In this document: positions 26,035 through 33,793 of the stretch, piece by piece | Layout of the letters: every line of letters begins with the position of its first letter | How positions within the stretch are numbered: the first letter of the stretch is position 1 | Assembly: GCA_021778115.1 (NCBI GenBank) | Contig: JAJYCS010000021.1 | Span: 1 to 33,793, forward strand | DNA from: Deltaproteobacteria bacterium | GTDB taxonomy: Bacteria > Desulfobacterota > Desulfuromonadia > Geobacterales > Pseudopelobacteraceae | Length of the DNA: 33,793 nucleotides | Direction of reading: 5' to 3' | Program-made: the position numbers and the translations under genes | Notes under the pieces: generated by a model | Told to the model about the DNA's origin: nothing | The model's database searches: none | What the model saw: the letters and a program-made list of their open reading frames with translations, nothing else

Positions 26035-26739
26035 CTACATGCCCAGAAATGCCTTCTTGACATGGTCGTTGCCCAACAGCTCCTGCCCGTCGCCGCTTAA
26101 CACCACCCGGCCGGTCTCCAGCACGTAGGCCCGGTGGGAGATCTTGAGGGACTGGTAGACGTTCTGCTCCACCAGCAGGATGGTAACACCCTGACGGCTG
26201 ATCTCCTGGATGATCTCGAAGATGATCTTGACAAAGAGGGGAGAGAGCCCCAGGGAGGGCTCATCCAGGAGGAGCAGTTTGGGGTTGGCCATCAGCCCCC
26301 GGGCGATGGCCAGCATCTGCTGCTCCCCCCCGGACATGGTGCCCCCCAGCTGTTTTTCCCGTTCCTTCAGGCGTGGAAAGAGGCTGAAGGCCCGTTCGAT
26401 GTTGGCCTGGCGATCCTTGCGGGTACCTTTCAGGTAGGACCCCATCAGCAGGTTCTCCATCACGGTCATCTCCGGGAAGATCTTGCGCCCCTCCGGCACC
26501 TGGACGATCCCCCGTTCCACCACCTGATGGGATTCGAGCCCTTTCAGGTCTTCGCCCAGAAAGGTGATGGAGCCGGACGACGGTTTGACCAGCCGTGAGA
26601 TGTTCTTGAGGGTGGTGGACTTGCCGGCCCCGTTGGCGCCGACCACGGTGACAATCTCACCCTGGTGCACCTCCAGGCTGATATCCCACAGGACCTGCAG
26701 ATCGCCATAGCTGAAGTTGAGTTTGTCGATGATAAGCAT
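26035..26739 (-). CDS. livF: Branched-chain amino acid-type ABC transporter ATPase LivF
   Basis: A 234-residue cytoplasmic ATPase. Walker A GANGAGKST, Q-loop region RGIVQVPEGRKIFPEMTV typical of LivF, signature MSGGEQQMLAIARGL, Walker B LLLLDEPSLGL and switch His replaced by the LivF-type LLVEQNV. With LivG it powers the transport pore. It is fourth of the five transporter genes in the operon order H-M-G-F after livK, 25 nt downstream of livG. Confidence 0.95.
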   Translation of the reverse strand: MLIIDKLNFSYGDLQVLWDISLEVHQGEIVTVVGANGAGKSTTLKNISRLVKPSSGSITFLGEDLKGLESHQVVERGIVQVPEGRKIFPEMTVMENLLMGSYLKGTRKDRQANIERAFSLFPRLKEREKQLGGTMSGGEQQMLAIARGLMANPKLLLLDEPSLGLSPLFVKIIFEIIQEISRQGVTILLVEQNVYQSLKISHRAYVLETGRVVLSGDGQELLGNDHVKKAFLGM

Positions 26740-26764
26740 TGCGGCCTCGTCTGTTGGTGTACGG

Positions 26765-27478
26765 TTAGTCCTGGCCCAGATAGGCCGCTATCACGTCGGG
26801 GTTGCTGACGACTTCGTGGGGGTTCCCCTCGGCCAGTTTCTCCCCCGAGTTGAGCACCACGATCCGGTCGGAGATCCGCATGATCGCCTTCATGTCATGC
26901 TCGATCACCATCTGGGTGATGCCGCGCCCCTTGATATCCAGGATCAGCTGGATGATTTCGGCACTCTCGGCCGGGTTCAGCCCCCCCATCACCTCGTCCA
27001 GCAGGAGCAGCTTCGGCTGGGTCGCCAGCACCCGGGCAACCTCCAGCTTTTTCCGTTCGCCGATCGGCAGGCCGCCTGCCGGGAACCGGGCCTTTTGCTC
27101 CAGACGGACGACCTTGAGCTGTTCCATGGCCAGTTCGCCGGCTATCTTGAGTGAGTTGGTGCGGCACAGGGCCCCCACCATGACGTTGTCCAGCACCGAC
27201 AGTTTGGCCAGGGGGCGTACCTTCTGCCAGGTACGGGCCATGCCCAGCTTGCAGACCTTGTTGGGCTGCAGGCCGTTCATCCGGCGGCCGTCAAAGAGTA
27301 CCTCCCCCTTTGACGGGGGGTAATAGCCGGTGATGCAGTTGAACAGGGTGGTCTTGCCGGCGCCGTTGGGGCCGATCAGTCCCATGATCATCCCCTGCTC
27401 AAGTGCGAAGGAGACATCGGCATTGGCCGCCAGGCCGCCGAAAAACTTGCTGACATGCTTGATCTCCAGGATAGCCAT
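26765..27478 (-). CDS. livG: Branched-chain amino acid-type ABC transporter ATPase LivG
   Basis: A 237-residue ATPase. Walker A GPNGAGKTT, LivG-type CITGYYPPSKGEVLFDG, GMARTWQKVRPLAKLSVLDN at the Q-loop, IGERKKLEVARVLATQPKLL as the degenerate signature region, Walker B LLLLDEVMGGLNP, and VIEHDMKAIM with the switch histidine. It lacks some of the C-terminal tail residues of longer LivG proteins but is of plausible length. The livM stop shares one base with its ATG (TGATG). Confidence 0.95.
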   Translation of the reverse strand: MAILEIKHVSKFFGGLAANADVSFALEQGMIMGLIGPNGAGKTTLFNCITGYYPPSKGEVLFDGRRMNGLQPNKVCKLGMARTWQKVRPLAKLSVLDNVMVGALCRTNSLKIAGELAMEQLKVVRLEQKARFPAGGLPIGERKKLEVARVLATQPKLLLLDEVMGGLNPAESAEIIQLILDIKGRGITQMVIEHDMKAIMRISDRIVVLNSGEKLAEGNPHEVVSNPDVIAAYLGQD

Positions 27479-28560
27479 CAGGCCTCACCCCCTTTGCGGC
27501 GTGCGGTCAGTTTTTTGAGGAAACCCAGTATTCCGTCCGGCATGAAGAGGATCACGATCACCACCAGGATGCCGTATATGAGGGTGTGGGCGTGGGCCAG
27601 GTTGTCGTTGAGAAAACCGCCGAATTTGGAATCCGGGGAGACGAGGCCGATCTTGAAGATGAGGGAGGCGATCAGGTTGCTCCGCAGGGCCTCGGAGAGG
27701 GGCACCAGCACCAGGGCGCCGATCACCGGGCCGAAGATGGTGCCGATGCCGCCGATGATGCAGATCAGCACGATCTGCACCGAGATGTCGAGGGCCATCA
27801 CCGTGGGGGGGTCCACAAAACCGACGTAGATGGCGTAAAAGCTGCCAGCCAGGGAAGTGAGCATGGCGGAGATGACCAGGGCGATGTTCTTGTAGAGGGT
27901 CAGACTGATCCCCAGGGAGTGGGCTGCGTCCTGATCCTCACGGATGGCCTGGAAGAAGTACCCCAGCTTGGAGTGCTGTACCAGCCAGGTGACCAGGATG
28001 GTCAGCAGGGCAAGGGCCAGGCCGATGTAGTAGAAGGGGACCTTGGTGCTGAAGTCGGTGATCACGGTCTCCCCGATGGTAAAGGGGGGCAGCCCGGTGG
28101 CGAGGATCCCTTCGGCGCCGTTGGTGAACGACGGCAGGTTCAGGGTACAGAGCCGCAGGATCTCGGCCACGGCGATGGAGGCCAGGACGAAATAGGGCCC
28201 CCGGAGCCTGAAACAGATGGAGCCGATCACCAGGGCCACCACCAGGGCTGCCGCCAGTCCGACCCAGACTCCGTACCAGGGGGCCACCTGCCGAAACTGC
28301 AGCATCATCATGGTGGCGTAGGCGCCGGTGCCGAAATAGGCGGCGTGACCTACTGAATACTGGCCGGTGTAGCCCCCCAGGATGTTCCAGCTCTCACCCA
28401 TGATGGTGCTGAGGAAGATAAGGATCATGATATGGAGCAGATAGGGGTTGTGGACGAAGAACGGTACGGTGCACAGAGCTGCGCATACCGCCAGTACGGC
28501 GATGATGGTAACGGTGGAACGGCCCGAGGTATCTGCAAAAAGTGTTCTGAGTGTGGTCAT
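27478..28560 (-). CDS. livM: Branched-chain amino acid-type ABC permease LivM
   Basis: A 360-residue permease with about ten helices. Family segments seen are MGESWNILGGYTGQYSVGHAAYFGTGAYAT split across residues 55-85, RGPYFVLASIAVAEILRL, the cytoplasmic coupling loop FQAIREDQDAAHSLGI, and GGIGTIFGPVIGALVLVPL near the end. It pairs with LivH to form the pore. It begins 15 nt after livH. Confidence 0.93.
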   Translation of the reverse strand: MTTLRTLFADTSGRSTVTIIAVLAVCAALCTVPFFVHNPYLLHIMILIFLSTIMGESWNILGGYTGQYSVGHAAYFGTGAYATMMMLQFRQVAPWYGVWVGLAAALVVALVIGSICFRLRGPYFVLASIAVAEILRLCTLNLPSFTNGAEGILATGLPPFTIGETVITDFSTKVPFYYIGLALALLTILVTWLVQHSKLGYFFQAIREDQDAAHSLGISLTLYKNIALVISAMLTSLAGSFYAIYVGFVDPPTVMALDISVQIVLICIIGGIGTIFGPVIGALVLVPLSEALRSNLIASLIFKIGLVSPDSKFGGFLNDNLAHAHTLIYGILVVIVILFMPDGILGFLKKLTARRKGGEA

Positions 28561-28575
28561 TGCGGTGGATCCCCG

Positions 28576-30114
28576 TTACATCCTGGATTTGCCCATAAGG
28601 CCGGAAGGTTTGAACAGCAGTACCAGCAGGAACAGGACGAATACCACCACATCCTTCCAGCCGGAGGAGATGTAGACCGCCCCCATGGATTCGGCTACCC
28701 CGATGATGATCCCCCCCAGGGTGGCGCCGACGATGCTCCCCATCCCACCCAGCACGGTGATGACAAAGGCCTTGAGGGTGAAGGTGCTCCCCACCTGCGG
28801 GAAGATGTAGTAGGTGGGGGAGATCAGCGCCCCGGCGGCGGCGGCCAGGGAAGAGCCGAGGCCGAAGGCGATGATGGACATCCGTTTGACGTTGATCCCC
28901 ATCAACTGCGCCGCCTCGCGGTCCTGCGCCGTTGCCCGGATCGCCTGGCCAGTGTTGGTCTTCATCAGGAACCAGTACAAAAGCAGGGTGATCCCGCAGG
29001 TGATCACAAAGGAGATGGCCAGCGGCGTAGAGACCGATATCCCGGCGCCCCGCTTATCGGGCTTGGCCTTGAAGGGGGGCTGGTAGGCGTCGTAGGCCTT
29101 GGCCAGCAGGGCCCGGGCCGCGGCGCTGCTCGTGCCGGAGAAGTCGGGGGCGGTGCTGTCGTCGCTGGTGGAGGCGGCGGCAATGGCGGCGCCGTACTGC
29201 TCCAGGGCCTTTTTATACTGGGCGTCGGCGGTCGGGCCGCTTTGCTGTTTGGCCAGCAGGTAGTGCAGCAGGGCCGAGCCGTTCAGGCCGGCAACGCTGT
29301 CGGAGTTCGAGTCCAGGCCGGCATCCAGCTTCTGCGCCGCCTCCGTCAGGAGGCGTTGCGCCTCCGCCCCCTGTTTTTGACCGGCCTGGTGCAGCAGGGT
29401 CCGCGCCCAGTTGTACTTGATGTCGAAGTCATCGGGGCTTAGCTTGTCCGCTTCGGTGAATTTGGCGTAGGCCTGCTCGAACAGGCGGTCCGCCGGGTTC
29501 CCCTTCGTCAGGTTTGCCTGGCCATCCAGGGCGATCCCCCAGTTGTTGAGGGCACGGTACTGTTCGGGGTGAATCGACACGGCCTCGGCGAATTTTTCGC
29601 TCGCCCTGGCGTAGAGGGCGGCCTTATCGGTTGCTTGCGCCTTGTGCGCCTTTTCCAGCAGGGCGTTGCCCCGGTTGTAGCGCCGTTCGTATCTGTCGGG
29701 GTTGACGATGGTGGTGAGAGCCTGGAAGCTGGCCGACGAATACTTGGTGGTCAGGATCTTGTAGTCGGAGGTGAACACCAGCATCATGGTATTGCTCATG
29801 ATCAGCCCCAGTCCGATGGTCAGCAGGATCTGGTTCTGGGGGAGGGCGTTCAACACCCGGTTGATGAAGACCTTCTGCAGGAAACCGCCGTACAGGAACA
29901 TGAGCGGGATGATGAGCAGCACGGAGACAAAGGGGTCGATATGGCCCAGGGTGAACAGGTAGTAGGCGAGGTACATGCCGAGCATCAGGATATCGCCGTG
30001 GGCGAAGTTGATCACCCGCATCACGCCGAAGATGATGGTCAGACCAATGCCGATCAGGGCGTAGACGCCGCCGACCAGTACCCCGCTGACGAGGGATTGG
30101 AGAAAGATGGTCAT
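28576..30114 (-). CDS. livH: LivH-type ABC permease with a TPR-like insertion
   Basis: A 512-residue permease; ordinary LivH is about 300. Residues 1-135 give the N-terminal helices (IGIGLTIIFGVMRVINFAHGD, NQILLTIGLGLIMSN). Residues about 136-350 are extra: helical, charged and alanine-rich, with TPR-like units such as ASEKFAEAVSIHPEQYRALN and AYAKFTEADKLSPDDFDIKY. From about 360 the permease resumes (LLLYWFLMKTNTGQAIRATAQD, GINVKRMS, VLGGMGSIVGATLGGIIIGV). The frame is open throughout, and the insert replaces a short loop between helices, probably on the periplasmic side. It may bind the substrate protein or another partner. It lies second in the operon, about 107 nt after livK. Confidence 0.9.
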   Translation of the reverse strand: MTIFLQSLVSGVLVGGVYALIGIGLTIIFGVMRVINFAHGDILMLGMYLAYYLFTLGHIDPFVSVLLIIPLMFLYGGFLQKVFINRVLNALPQNQILLTIGLGLIMSNTMMLVFTSDYKILTTKYSSASFQALTTIVNPDRYERRYNRGNALLEKAHKAQATDKAALYARASEKFAEAVSIHPEQYRALNNWGIALDGQANLTKGNPADRLFEQAYAKFTEADKLSPDDFDIKYNWARTLLHQAGQKQGAEAQRLLTEAAQKLDAGLDSNSDSVAGLNGSALLHYLLAKQQSGPTADAQYKKALEQYGAAIAAASTSDDSTAPDFSGTSSAAARALLAKAYDAYQPPFKAKPDKRGAGISVSTPLAISFVITCGITLLLYWFLMKTNTGQAIRATAQDREAAQLMGINVKRMSIIAFGLGSSLAAAAGALISPTYYIFPQVGSTFTLKAFVITVLGGMGSIVGATLGGIIIGVAESMGAVYISSGWKDVVVFVLFLLVLLFKPSGLMGKSRM

Positions 30115-30166
30115 TGTCGTGTGTCTCCGGGGGAGTTGATAACCGCGCCGCCTGCCGGTTCCCGTG

Positions 30167-30200
30167 CCGGCGGAGGAGGACTGTCCGCCTCCTCCGCCGG
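30167..30200 (-). repeat. Strong hairpin between livK and livH
   Basis: CCGGCGGAGGAGG (30167-30179) pairs perfectly over 13 bp with CCTCCTCCGCCGG (30188-30200) around an 8-nt loop. No T-tract follows on the minus strand. Such hairpins after a substrate-binding protein gene usually stabilise its mRNA end or partly stop transcription, so that LivK is made in excess over the permease. Confidence 0.75.
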
Positions 30201-30221
30201 GGCTACGCAGTTACGTCGGTC

Positions 30222-31382
30222 TTACTTCCAGCGGGGGAAGGGATAGACCGGTTTTTTCGAGGTGAACTGCGGCGGATAGACGGTCTCGTGTTTGCCGTTC
30301 TGGATCTGCTCCACCAGCATCTGGTGGCGGTTCTGGTTGTAGTAGCCGTTGTAGTTGATGAACTGTACCTGCCCCATGATCCCGTTCCATTTGCCGGATT
30401 TGAGGATCTCCCGGAGTTTTTCACGGCTGCCGCCGGCCTTGGCCGCGCTCTCACCCATGATCATCATCGATTCATAGGCGGTTGAGGCGTGATAGGTCGG
30501 TTCCTTGCCGAAGCGGGCCTTATAGCGTCTGCCGAACTCCTTGGCGCCGGGCCAGTTGACGTCAGGGGTCCACTGGGTGCTGGAGAAGACGTTGTTGGAG
30601 ATCGCCTTTTCCTTGGCGAACTGGACCACGGAGAAGCCGGCGCCGGCCCCCAGGAAGGCGTGGGGCTGCAGGCCGATCTCGCGGGATTGCCGCATCAGCA
30701 GGATGGCATCGGCCACGTAGGAGACCATGAAGACCAGATCAGGCTTGAGGGCCTTGATCTTGGTGAGGGTGGAACGGTAGTCGGGGGAACCTTTGGAGTA
30801 GGACTCCTGGAACACCACCTTGATCCCCTTCTGGGCCGCCACCTTGCGGGCCGCCTGGGCTGCCGAGGTGCCGAAGTCGGTGTTCTCGTTGATGATGGCC
30901 ATGGTGTGCTGCTTGCCCAGTTTCATGGCCATGTTGATCAGGATGTCGGCGTAGTCGGTGGTGGTGGCGCTGAGACGGAAGAGCCAGTTGAGTTTCTGCA
31001 TGGTGATCTCATCCTTCGAGGCCACCGGCACCAATAGCGGCACCTGATACTTTTCCGCCACCTTGGCGATGGCATTGGCGCAGGCCGAGGAGTAGGGGCC
31101 CACGACGCCGATCACCTTGTCCCGGGTTGCCAGCTTCTCCATGGCGCTCATGGAGATCTGGGGTTTGCCGGTGTCGTCCTCCTTGATCATCTCGACGTCG
31201 ATCCCCTTCTTCTTGAGGTCCTCAAGTGCCAGGGTAACGCCGTTTGAGAGGTTCTCACCGATGGGGGCCTCGGGGCCGGTGATGGAGTTGATGAAGCCGA
31301 TCTTCACCTTCTGGTTCGCCTGTGCGGAGAGGGGTAGGGCCAGTGCCATAGCCAGCGCCGCTGCTGTGAACTTTTTCAACAT
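30222..31382 (-). CDS. livK: Periplasmic substrate-binding protein of the liv-type transporter
   Basis: A 386-residue type I periplasmic binding protein. The signal peptide is residues 1-22 (KKFTAAALAMALALPLSAQA). The mature part begins NQKVKIGFINSITGPEAPIGENLSNG, with IGVVGPYSSACANAIAKVAEKYQVPLL split over residues 90-120, FGTSAAQAARKVAAQKG, PDLVFMVSYVADAILLMRQ, and a C-terminal FINYNGYYNQNRHQML. AAGGAGG precedes the ATG. The ligand is not certain: Leu/Ile/Val, other amino acids, amides and aromatic acids are all known in the family. It is the first gene of the operon and is expressed from a mixed sigma-54/sigma-70 promoter. Confidence 0.92.
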   Translation of the reverse strand: MLKKFTAAALAMALALPLSAQANQKVKIGFINSITGPEAPIGENLSNGVTLALEDLKKKGIDVEMIKEDDTGKPQISMSAMEKLATRDKVIGVVGPYSSACANAIAKVAEKYQVPLLVPVASKDEITMQKLNWLFRLSATTTDYADILINMAMKLGKQHTMAIINENTDFGTSAAQAARKVAAQKGIKVVFQESYSKGSPDYRSTLTKIKALKPDLVFMVSYVADAILLMRQSREIGLQPHAFLGAGAGFSVVQFAKEKAISNNVFSSTQWTPDVNWPGAKEFGRRYKARFGKEPTYHASTAYESMMIMGESAAKAGGSREKLREILKSGKWNGIMGQVQFINYNGYYNQNRHQMLVEQIQNGKHETVYPPQFTSKKPVYPFPRWK

Positions 31383-31420
31383 GATGCGTTTCCTCCTTTG
31401 GTAAGAGTGTACCGCCGCTG

Positions 31421-31452
31421 TCTGGATACTATATCTCAGAATATCGTTTTAT
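31421..31452 (-). promoter_or_regulatory. Sigma-70 promoter of livK
   Basis: On the minus strand TTGATA is followed after 16 bp by TATAGT, a 5/6 -10 match, about 45 nt before the livK ATG. It overlaps or directly follows the sigma-54 element at 31455-31470. Confidence 0.6.
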
Positions 31453-31454
31453 CA

Positions 31455-31470
31455 AGCAACTGGGATGCCA
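31455..31470 (-). promoter_or_regulatory. Sigma-54 (-24/-12) promoter of livK
   Basis: TGGCAT-CCCAG-TTGCT on the minus strand fits TGGCAC-N5-TTGCW with one mismatch and the exact GG-to-GC spacing. The neighbouring gene encodes a sigma-54 activator, which makes a functional link likely. Confidence 0.7.
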
Positions 31471-31557
31471 AATTTGCCGGTCACCCCCACGGCGCCCTCT
31501 GGGCGGTGCCTTACAGCGAGGGGGGCGCGTGTCGGGCTTTCCAGCGGAGTGTCGAAA

Positions 31558-31596
31558 TGGCGGAAATCGGCCAACGGAGGTGGTCAATTTCCGCCA
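31558..31596 (-). promoter_or_regulatory. Perfect 10-bp inverted repeat, activator site or terminator
   Basis: TGGCGGAAAT (31558-31567) and ATTTCCGCCA (31587-31596) are exact complements 19 bp apart. The second arm is in the last codons of the response regulator gene. As DNA it lies about 115 bp upstream of the livK sigma-54 element, where enhancer sites for NtrC-type proteins are found. As RNA on the minus strand it folds into a long stem with a 7-nt loop followed by only TTT, so it could also end the regulator mRNA. Confidence 0.5.
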
Positions 31597-32975
31597 GGGG
31601 AGGGGGGGAGGTTGAGTCCGTACTTCTCCATCTTGTAGCGGAGGGTGCCGCGGGGGATCTTCAGCAGGGTAGCCGCCTGCAGCACATTACCGTTGGTGGC
31701 GGTCAGGGCCTGGGTCACCAGCTGCTGCTCAACGGTGGCCAGTGTCTGTTCCAGTCCCTGGGCGTCGAGGGGGAGGGGGAGAGCGGTCTCGGATGCGGCG
31801 GGGGAGGGATGGCGGAGATCAGCCGGGAGCTGTTCCGGGGCAAGCAGCGGCCCCTGGGACATGATGGTGATCCGTTCGATGATGTTCTTCAACTCTCGGA
31901 CATTGCCCGGCCAGGGGTAGTCCTCCAACAGCTGCAGGGCCGCCGGGGTGATCCCCTGGAACGACTTGCCGAAGGCTCGGCTGAAGCCATCGAGAAAGAA
32001 TTTTGCCAAAAGACCGATATCCCCATGACGTTCACGCAGCGGCGGCAGGTGGATCGGCACCACGTTTAGACGGTAGTAGAGGTCCTGGCGGAAGCTGCCG
32101 GCCCTGATCCGCTCCTCCAGATCCCGGTTGGTGGCTGCGATCACCCGGATATCCACCGGCAGATCCCGGTTCCCTCCGACCCGTCGCACCGACCGTTCCT
32201 CCAGAACCCGCAGCAGCTTGGCCTGCAGGGTGGCCTGCATGTCGCCGATCTCATCCAGGAAGATGGTGCCGCCGCTGGCCTCTTCGAAGAGGCCGTTTTT
32301 CCGGATGGCGGCGCCGGTGAAGGCCCCCCGTTCATGGCCGAACAGCTCGCTCTCTATCAGTTCCGCCGGGATTGAGGCGCAGTTGATCGCCACAAAGGGA
32401 TGGTCGCGACGGTCCGAGAGGGTGTGGATCGCCCTGGCCACCAGCTCCTTGCCGGTACCGGACTCGCCGGTAATCAGCACCGTGGCGGAGGGGATGCGGG
32501 AGACCTCCCGGACCAGGTCCAGGACCTTGAGAAAGGGGGGGCTGGAACCCAAAAGCCGGGTCTGTTCCCCCAGCTCGCTGCTGCGCCGCAGGCTGCGGAC
32601 CTCGCGACGGAGCTCCTGGGTCTGCAGGGCAAGTTTGACGATCACCCGCAGGGCATCGGCCTTGAACGGCTTTTTCATGTAGTGGTAGGCCCCCCGCTGC
32701 AGCGCCTCCACCGCCGATTCCACGGAACCGTAGCCGGTGATGATGATCACCAGGAGCTCGGGGTTCAGCTCCTTCATGGCGCTCAGCAGGGTCAGCCCCT
32801 GCTCCGGCCCCAGGTTCAGGTCAAGCAGGGTCAGGTCCACCTCTTCAGCGGCCAGGATATCCAGGGCCTGACGGCCATCGGCGGCCTCCAGCACCCGATA
32901 GCCGTCCTCCTGGAGAATCCGCTGGACGTTTTCCCGGATAAACGCCTCATCATCCACAATAAGGATCGTCTCCAT
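31584..32975 (-). CDS. NtrC-family sigma-54-dependent response regulator
   Basis: A 463-residue activator. Receiver at residues 1-120 with D8/D9, acceptor D52 in LLDLNLG and Lys in YMKKPF. The AAA+ domain (about 145-375) has Walker A GESGTGKE, the sigma-54 contact loop ERGAFTGA, Walker B GTIFLDEIGD, and the arginine-finger segment FRQDLYYRLNV. The C-terminal Fis-type helix-turn-helix (about 420-455) is NVLQAATLLKIPRGTLRYKM. It is the last gene of a signalling cluster and lies directly upstream of livK, which has a sigma-54 promoter, so the transport operon is the likely target. Confidence 0.95.
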   Translation of the reverse strand: METILIVDDEAFIRENVQRILQEDGYRVLEAADGRQALDILAAEEVDLTLLDLNLGPEQGLTLLSAMKELNPELLVIIITGYGSVESAVEALQRGAYHYMKKPFKADALRVIVKLALQTQELRREVRSLRRSSELGEQTRLLGSSPPFLKVLDLVREVSRIPSATVLITGESGTGKELVARAIHTLSDRRDHPFVAINCASIPAELIESELFGHERGAFTGAAIRKNGLFEEASGGTIFLDEIGDMQATLQAKLLRVLEERSVRRVGGNRDLPVDIRVIAATNRDLEERIRAGSFRQDLYYRLNVVPIHLPPLRERHGDIGLLAKFFLDGFSRAFGKSFQGITPAALQLLEDYPWPGNVRELKNIIERITIMSQGPLLAPEQLPADLRHPSPAASETALPLPLDAQGLEQTLATVEQQLVTQALTATNGNVLQAATLLKIPRGTLRYKMEKYGLNLPPSPGGN

Positions 32976-32980
32976 CGGGG

Positions 32981-33382
32981 TCAGCGAACCGTGCCCGGCA
33001 ATTTTTTGGGTGGGGCGGCCAGGACCTCGGCCACTACCTGGGAGAGCTGTTCGTAACTGATCGGCTTTGAGAGGACCCGTTCAATCGGCATCCGTGAGGC
33101 CATGGCCAGCAACACCTGCTGGGAGAGGGCCGGCGATCCGCCCGATATGGCGATGATCCTGGGGCGCAGCGGCTGTGAGACCAGGTGGATGATCACCTCA
33201 AAACCGTCCTGCTCCGGCATGACGATGTCGGTCAGCACCAGGTCGAACGGTTCTCCTTGCAGGATCTTGCGGGCCTCCTTGCCGTTGGTGGCGCTCGCCA
33301 CCTGATGGCCGTCATGGCGGAGAAACCCCTCAAGCACCATCCTGACCTGCGTATCGTCATCAATTACCAGAATGCGTGCCAT
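32981..33382 (-). CDS. Stand-alone receiver domain protein (CheY-like)
   Basis: A 133-residue single receiver domain. Acidic pocket D8-D10 in LVIDDDTQ, acceptor D52 in LVLTDIVMPEQDG and Lys in VLSKPIS are present; the usual Thr/Ser is in IAISGGSP. There is no output domain. It lies 5 nt before the NtrC-type gene and overlaps the kinase gene by 23 nt, so it may be an intermediate or phosphate sink between kinase and activator. Confidence 0.93.
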   Translation of the reverse strand: MARILVIDDDTQVRMVLEGFLRHDGHQVASATNGKEARKILQGEPFDLVLTDIVMPEQDGFEVIIHLVSQPLRPRIIAISGGSPALSQQVLLAMASRMPIERVLSKPISYEQLSQVVAEVLAAPPKKLPGTVR

Positions 33383-33793
33383 CCTGCGTCTCCTTCACGG
33401 TTGCTGCAGTCGGAACCGGGCCGTTCGGCCGGCTGGGCAGGTAGATGCTGACCAGTGAACCCTGTGCCGGTTCCGATTCGATCCGGACAAAGCCGTTATG
33501 CTGTCTGATGGTGCCGTAGATCATCGAAAGCCCCAGGCCGGTCCCCCTCCCCACCTCCTTGGTGGTGAAGAACGGCTCGAAGATCCGGTGGCGTATCTCG
33601 TCAGTGATCCCCTGGCCGGTGTCCCGCACCCAGAGGACCGCATAGGGGCCGTCTGCCGCACTGAGGCCGTCAGGGATGGAGGCCTGCTCGACCATCTCCG
33701 TGCCGATAGTGATGACCCCGCCGTCAGGCATGGCATCCCGGGCGTTGGTCACCAGGTTGAAGAGCACCTGTTGGATCAGGGTGGCGTCGGCGG
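33360..33793 (-). CDS. Histidine kinase, C-terminal part only (cut by window edge)
   Basis: About 144 residues of the ATP-binding domain are visible; the sensor and HisKA parts lie beyond 33793. N-box [17 protein letters not shown]1 box VRDTGQGI, F-box FEPFFTTKE and G2 box [13 protein letters not shown] mark an NtrB-type HATPase. The frame is open to the window edge, reading ADATLIQQ just before the N-box. It heads a three-gene signalling cluster with the receiver and the sigma-54 regulator. Confidence 0.92.
   Translation of the reverse strand, partial: ADATLIQQVLFNLVTNARDAMPDGGVITIGTEMVEQASIPDGLSAADGPYAVLWVRDTGQGITDEIRHRIFEPFFTTKEVGRGTGLGLSMIYGTIRQHNGFVRIESEPAQGSLVSIYLPSRPNGPVPTAATVKETQDGTHSGN

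Noticed and set aside
28432-29442. A 336-residue plus-strand frame opposite livM/livH
   Set aside because: Gly/Gln/Asp-rich reverse-strand artefact. It covers the TPR-like insert, but the insert is coding on the minus strand with proper TPR-like spacing.
1-33793. CRISPR arrays, rRNA and tRNA genes
   Set aside because: No regularly spaced direct repeats and no tRNA or rRNA-like segments were noticed when reading the window; a tool-based scan was not possible.

Overview
The window looks like chromosomal DNA of an anaerobic, acetate-using deltaproteobacterium close to Geobacter, Trichlorobacter or Pelobacter propionicus. This is inferred from gene content only: an acetate permease with its DUF485 partner, rubrerythrin, a membrane pyrophosphatase, sigma-54 signalling and a corrinoid methyl-transfer module. 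No database search was possible.

Left edge (1-4319): the head of a chromosomal integron. An integron integrase gene (intI, 3346-4319, +) carries a one-base frameshift. An attI site lies upstream of it. Reading away on the minus strand are two gene cassettes, each a toxin-antitoxin pair (brnT/brnA, then PIN toxin/RHH antitoxin) closed by a clear attC. An IS1380-family element lies just beyond the second attC. Both cassettes have a near-consensus promoter placed exactly 6 nt before the ATG, so both toxin mRNAs are predicted to be leaderless.

4316-13732: hrpB overlaps the intI stop. A minus-strand, tightly coupled operon follows, reading right to left: a corrinoid (B12-binding) protein, a UroD/MtaA-like protein that lacks the usual zinc cysteines, a DUF1638 protein and a soluble GAF hybrid histidine kinase. 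It looks like a one-carbon or corrinoid module with its own sensor. Rubrerythrin diverges from it and is convergent with hppA, a pyrophosphatase with K+-independent signature residues.

13733-17794: an AT-rich intergenic region with one doubtful ORF, an IclR regulator, then a DUF485 protein and an ActP-type acetate symporter. Two tiny translated-looking leader ORFs precede the permease pair.

17980-25598: a GH15 glucoamylase-like enzyme, a membrane-anchored OtsA (sensor-like N-terminus fused to GT20), OtsB, a CLC chloride protein, and convergent nhaA. This reads as a trehalose and ion-homeostasis group.

25598-33793: a branched-chain-amino-acid-type ABC operon (livK-livH-livM-livG-livF plus a CBS-domain protein) on the minus strand. 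LivH carries a TPR-like insertion of about 215 residues in a loop between membrane segments. A sigma-54 response regulator, a stand-alone receiver and a histidine kinase cut by the window edge lie upstream. The livK promoter has overlapping sigma-54 and sigma-70 elements.

Best candidates for something new: the DUF1638/corrinoid/UroD-like/kinase operon, the TPR-containing LivH, and the leaderless toxin-antitoxin cassettes.
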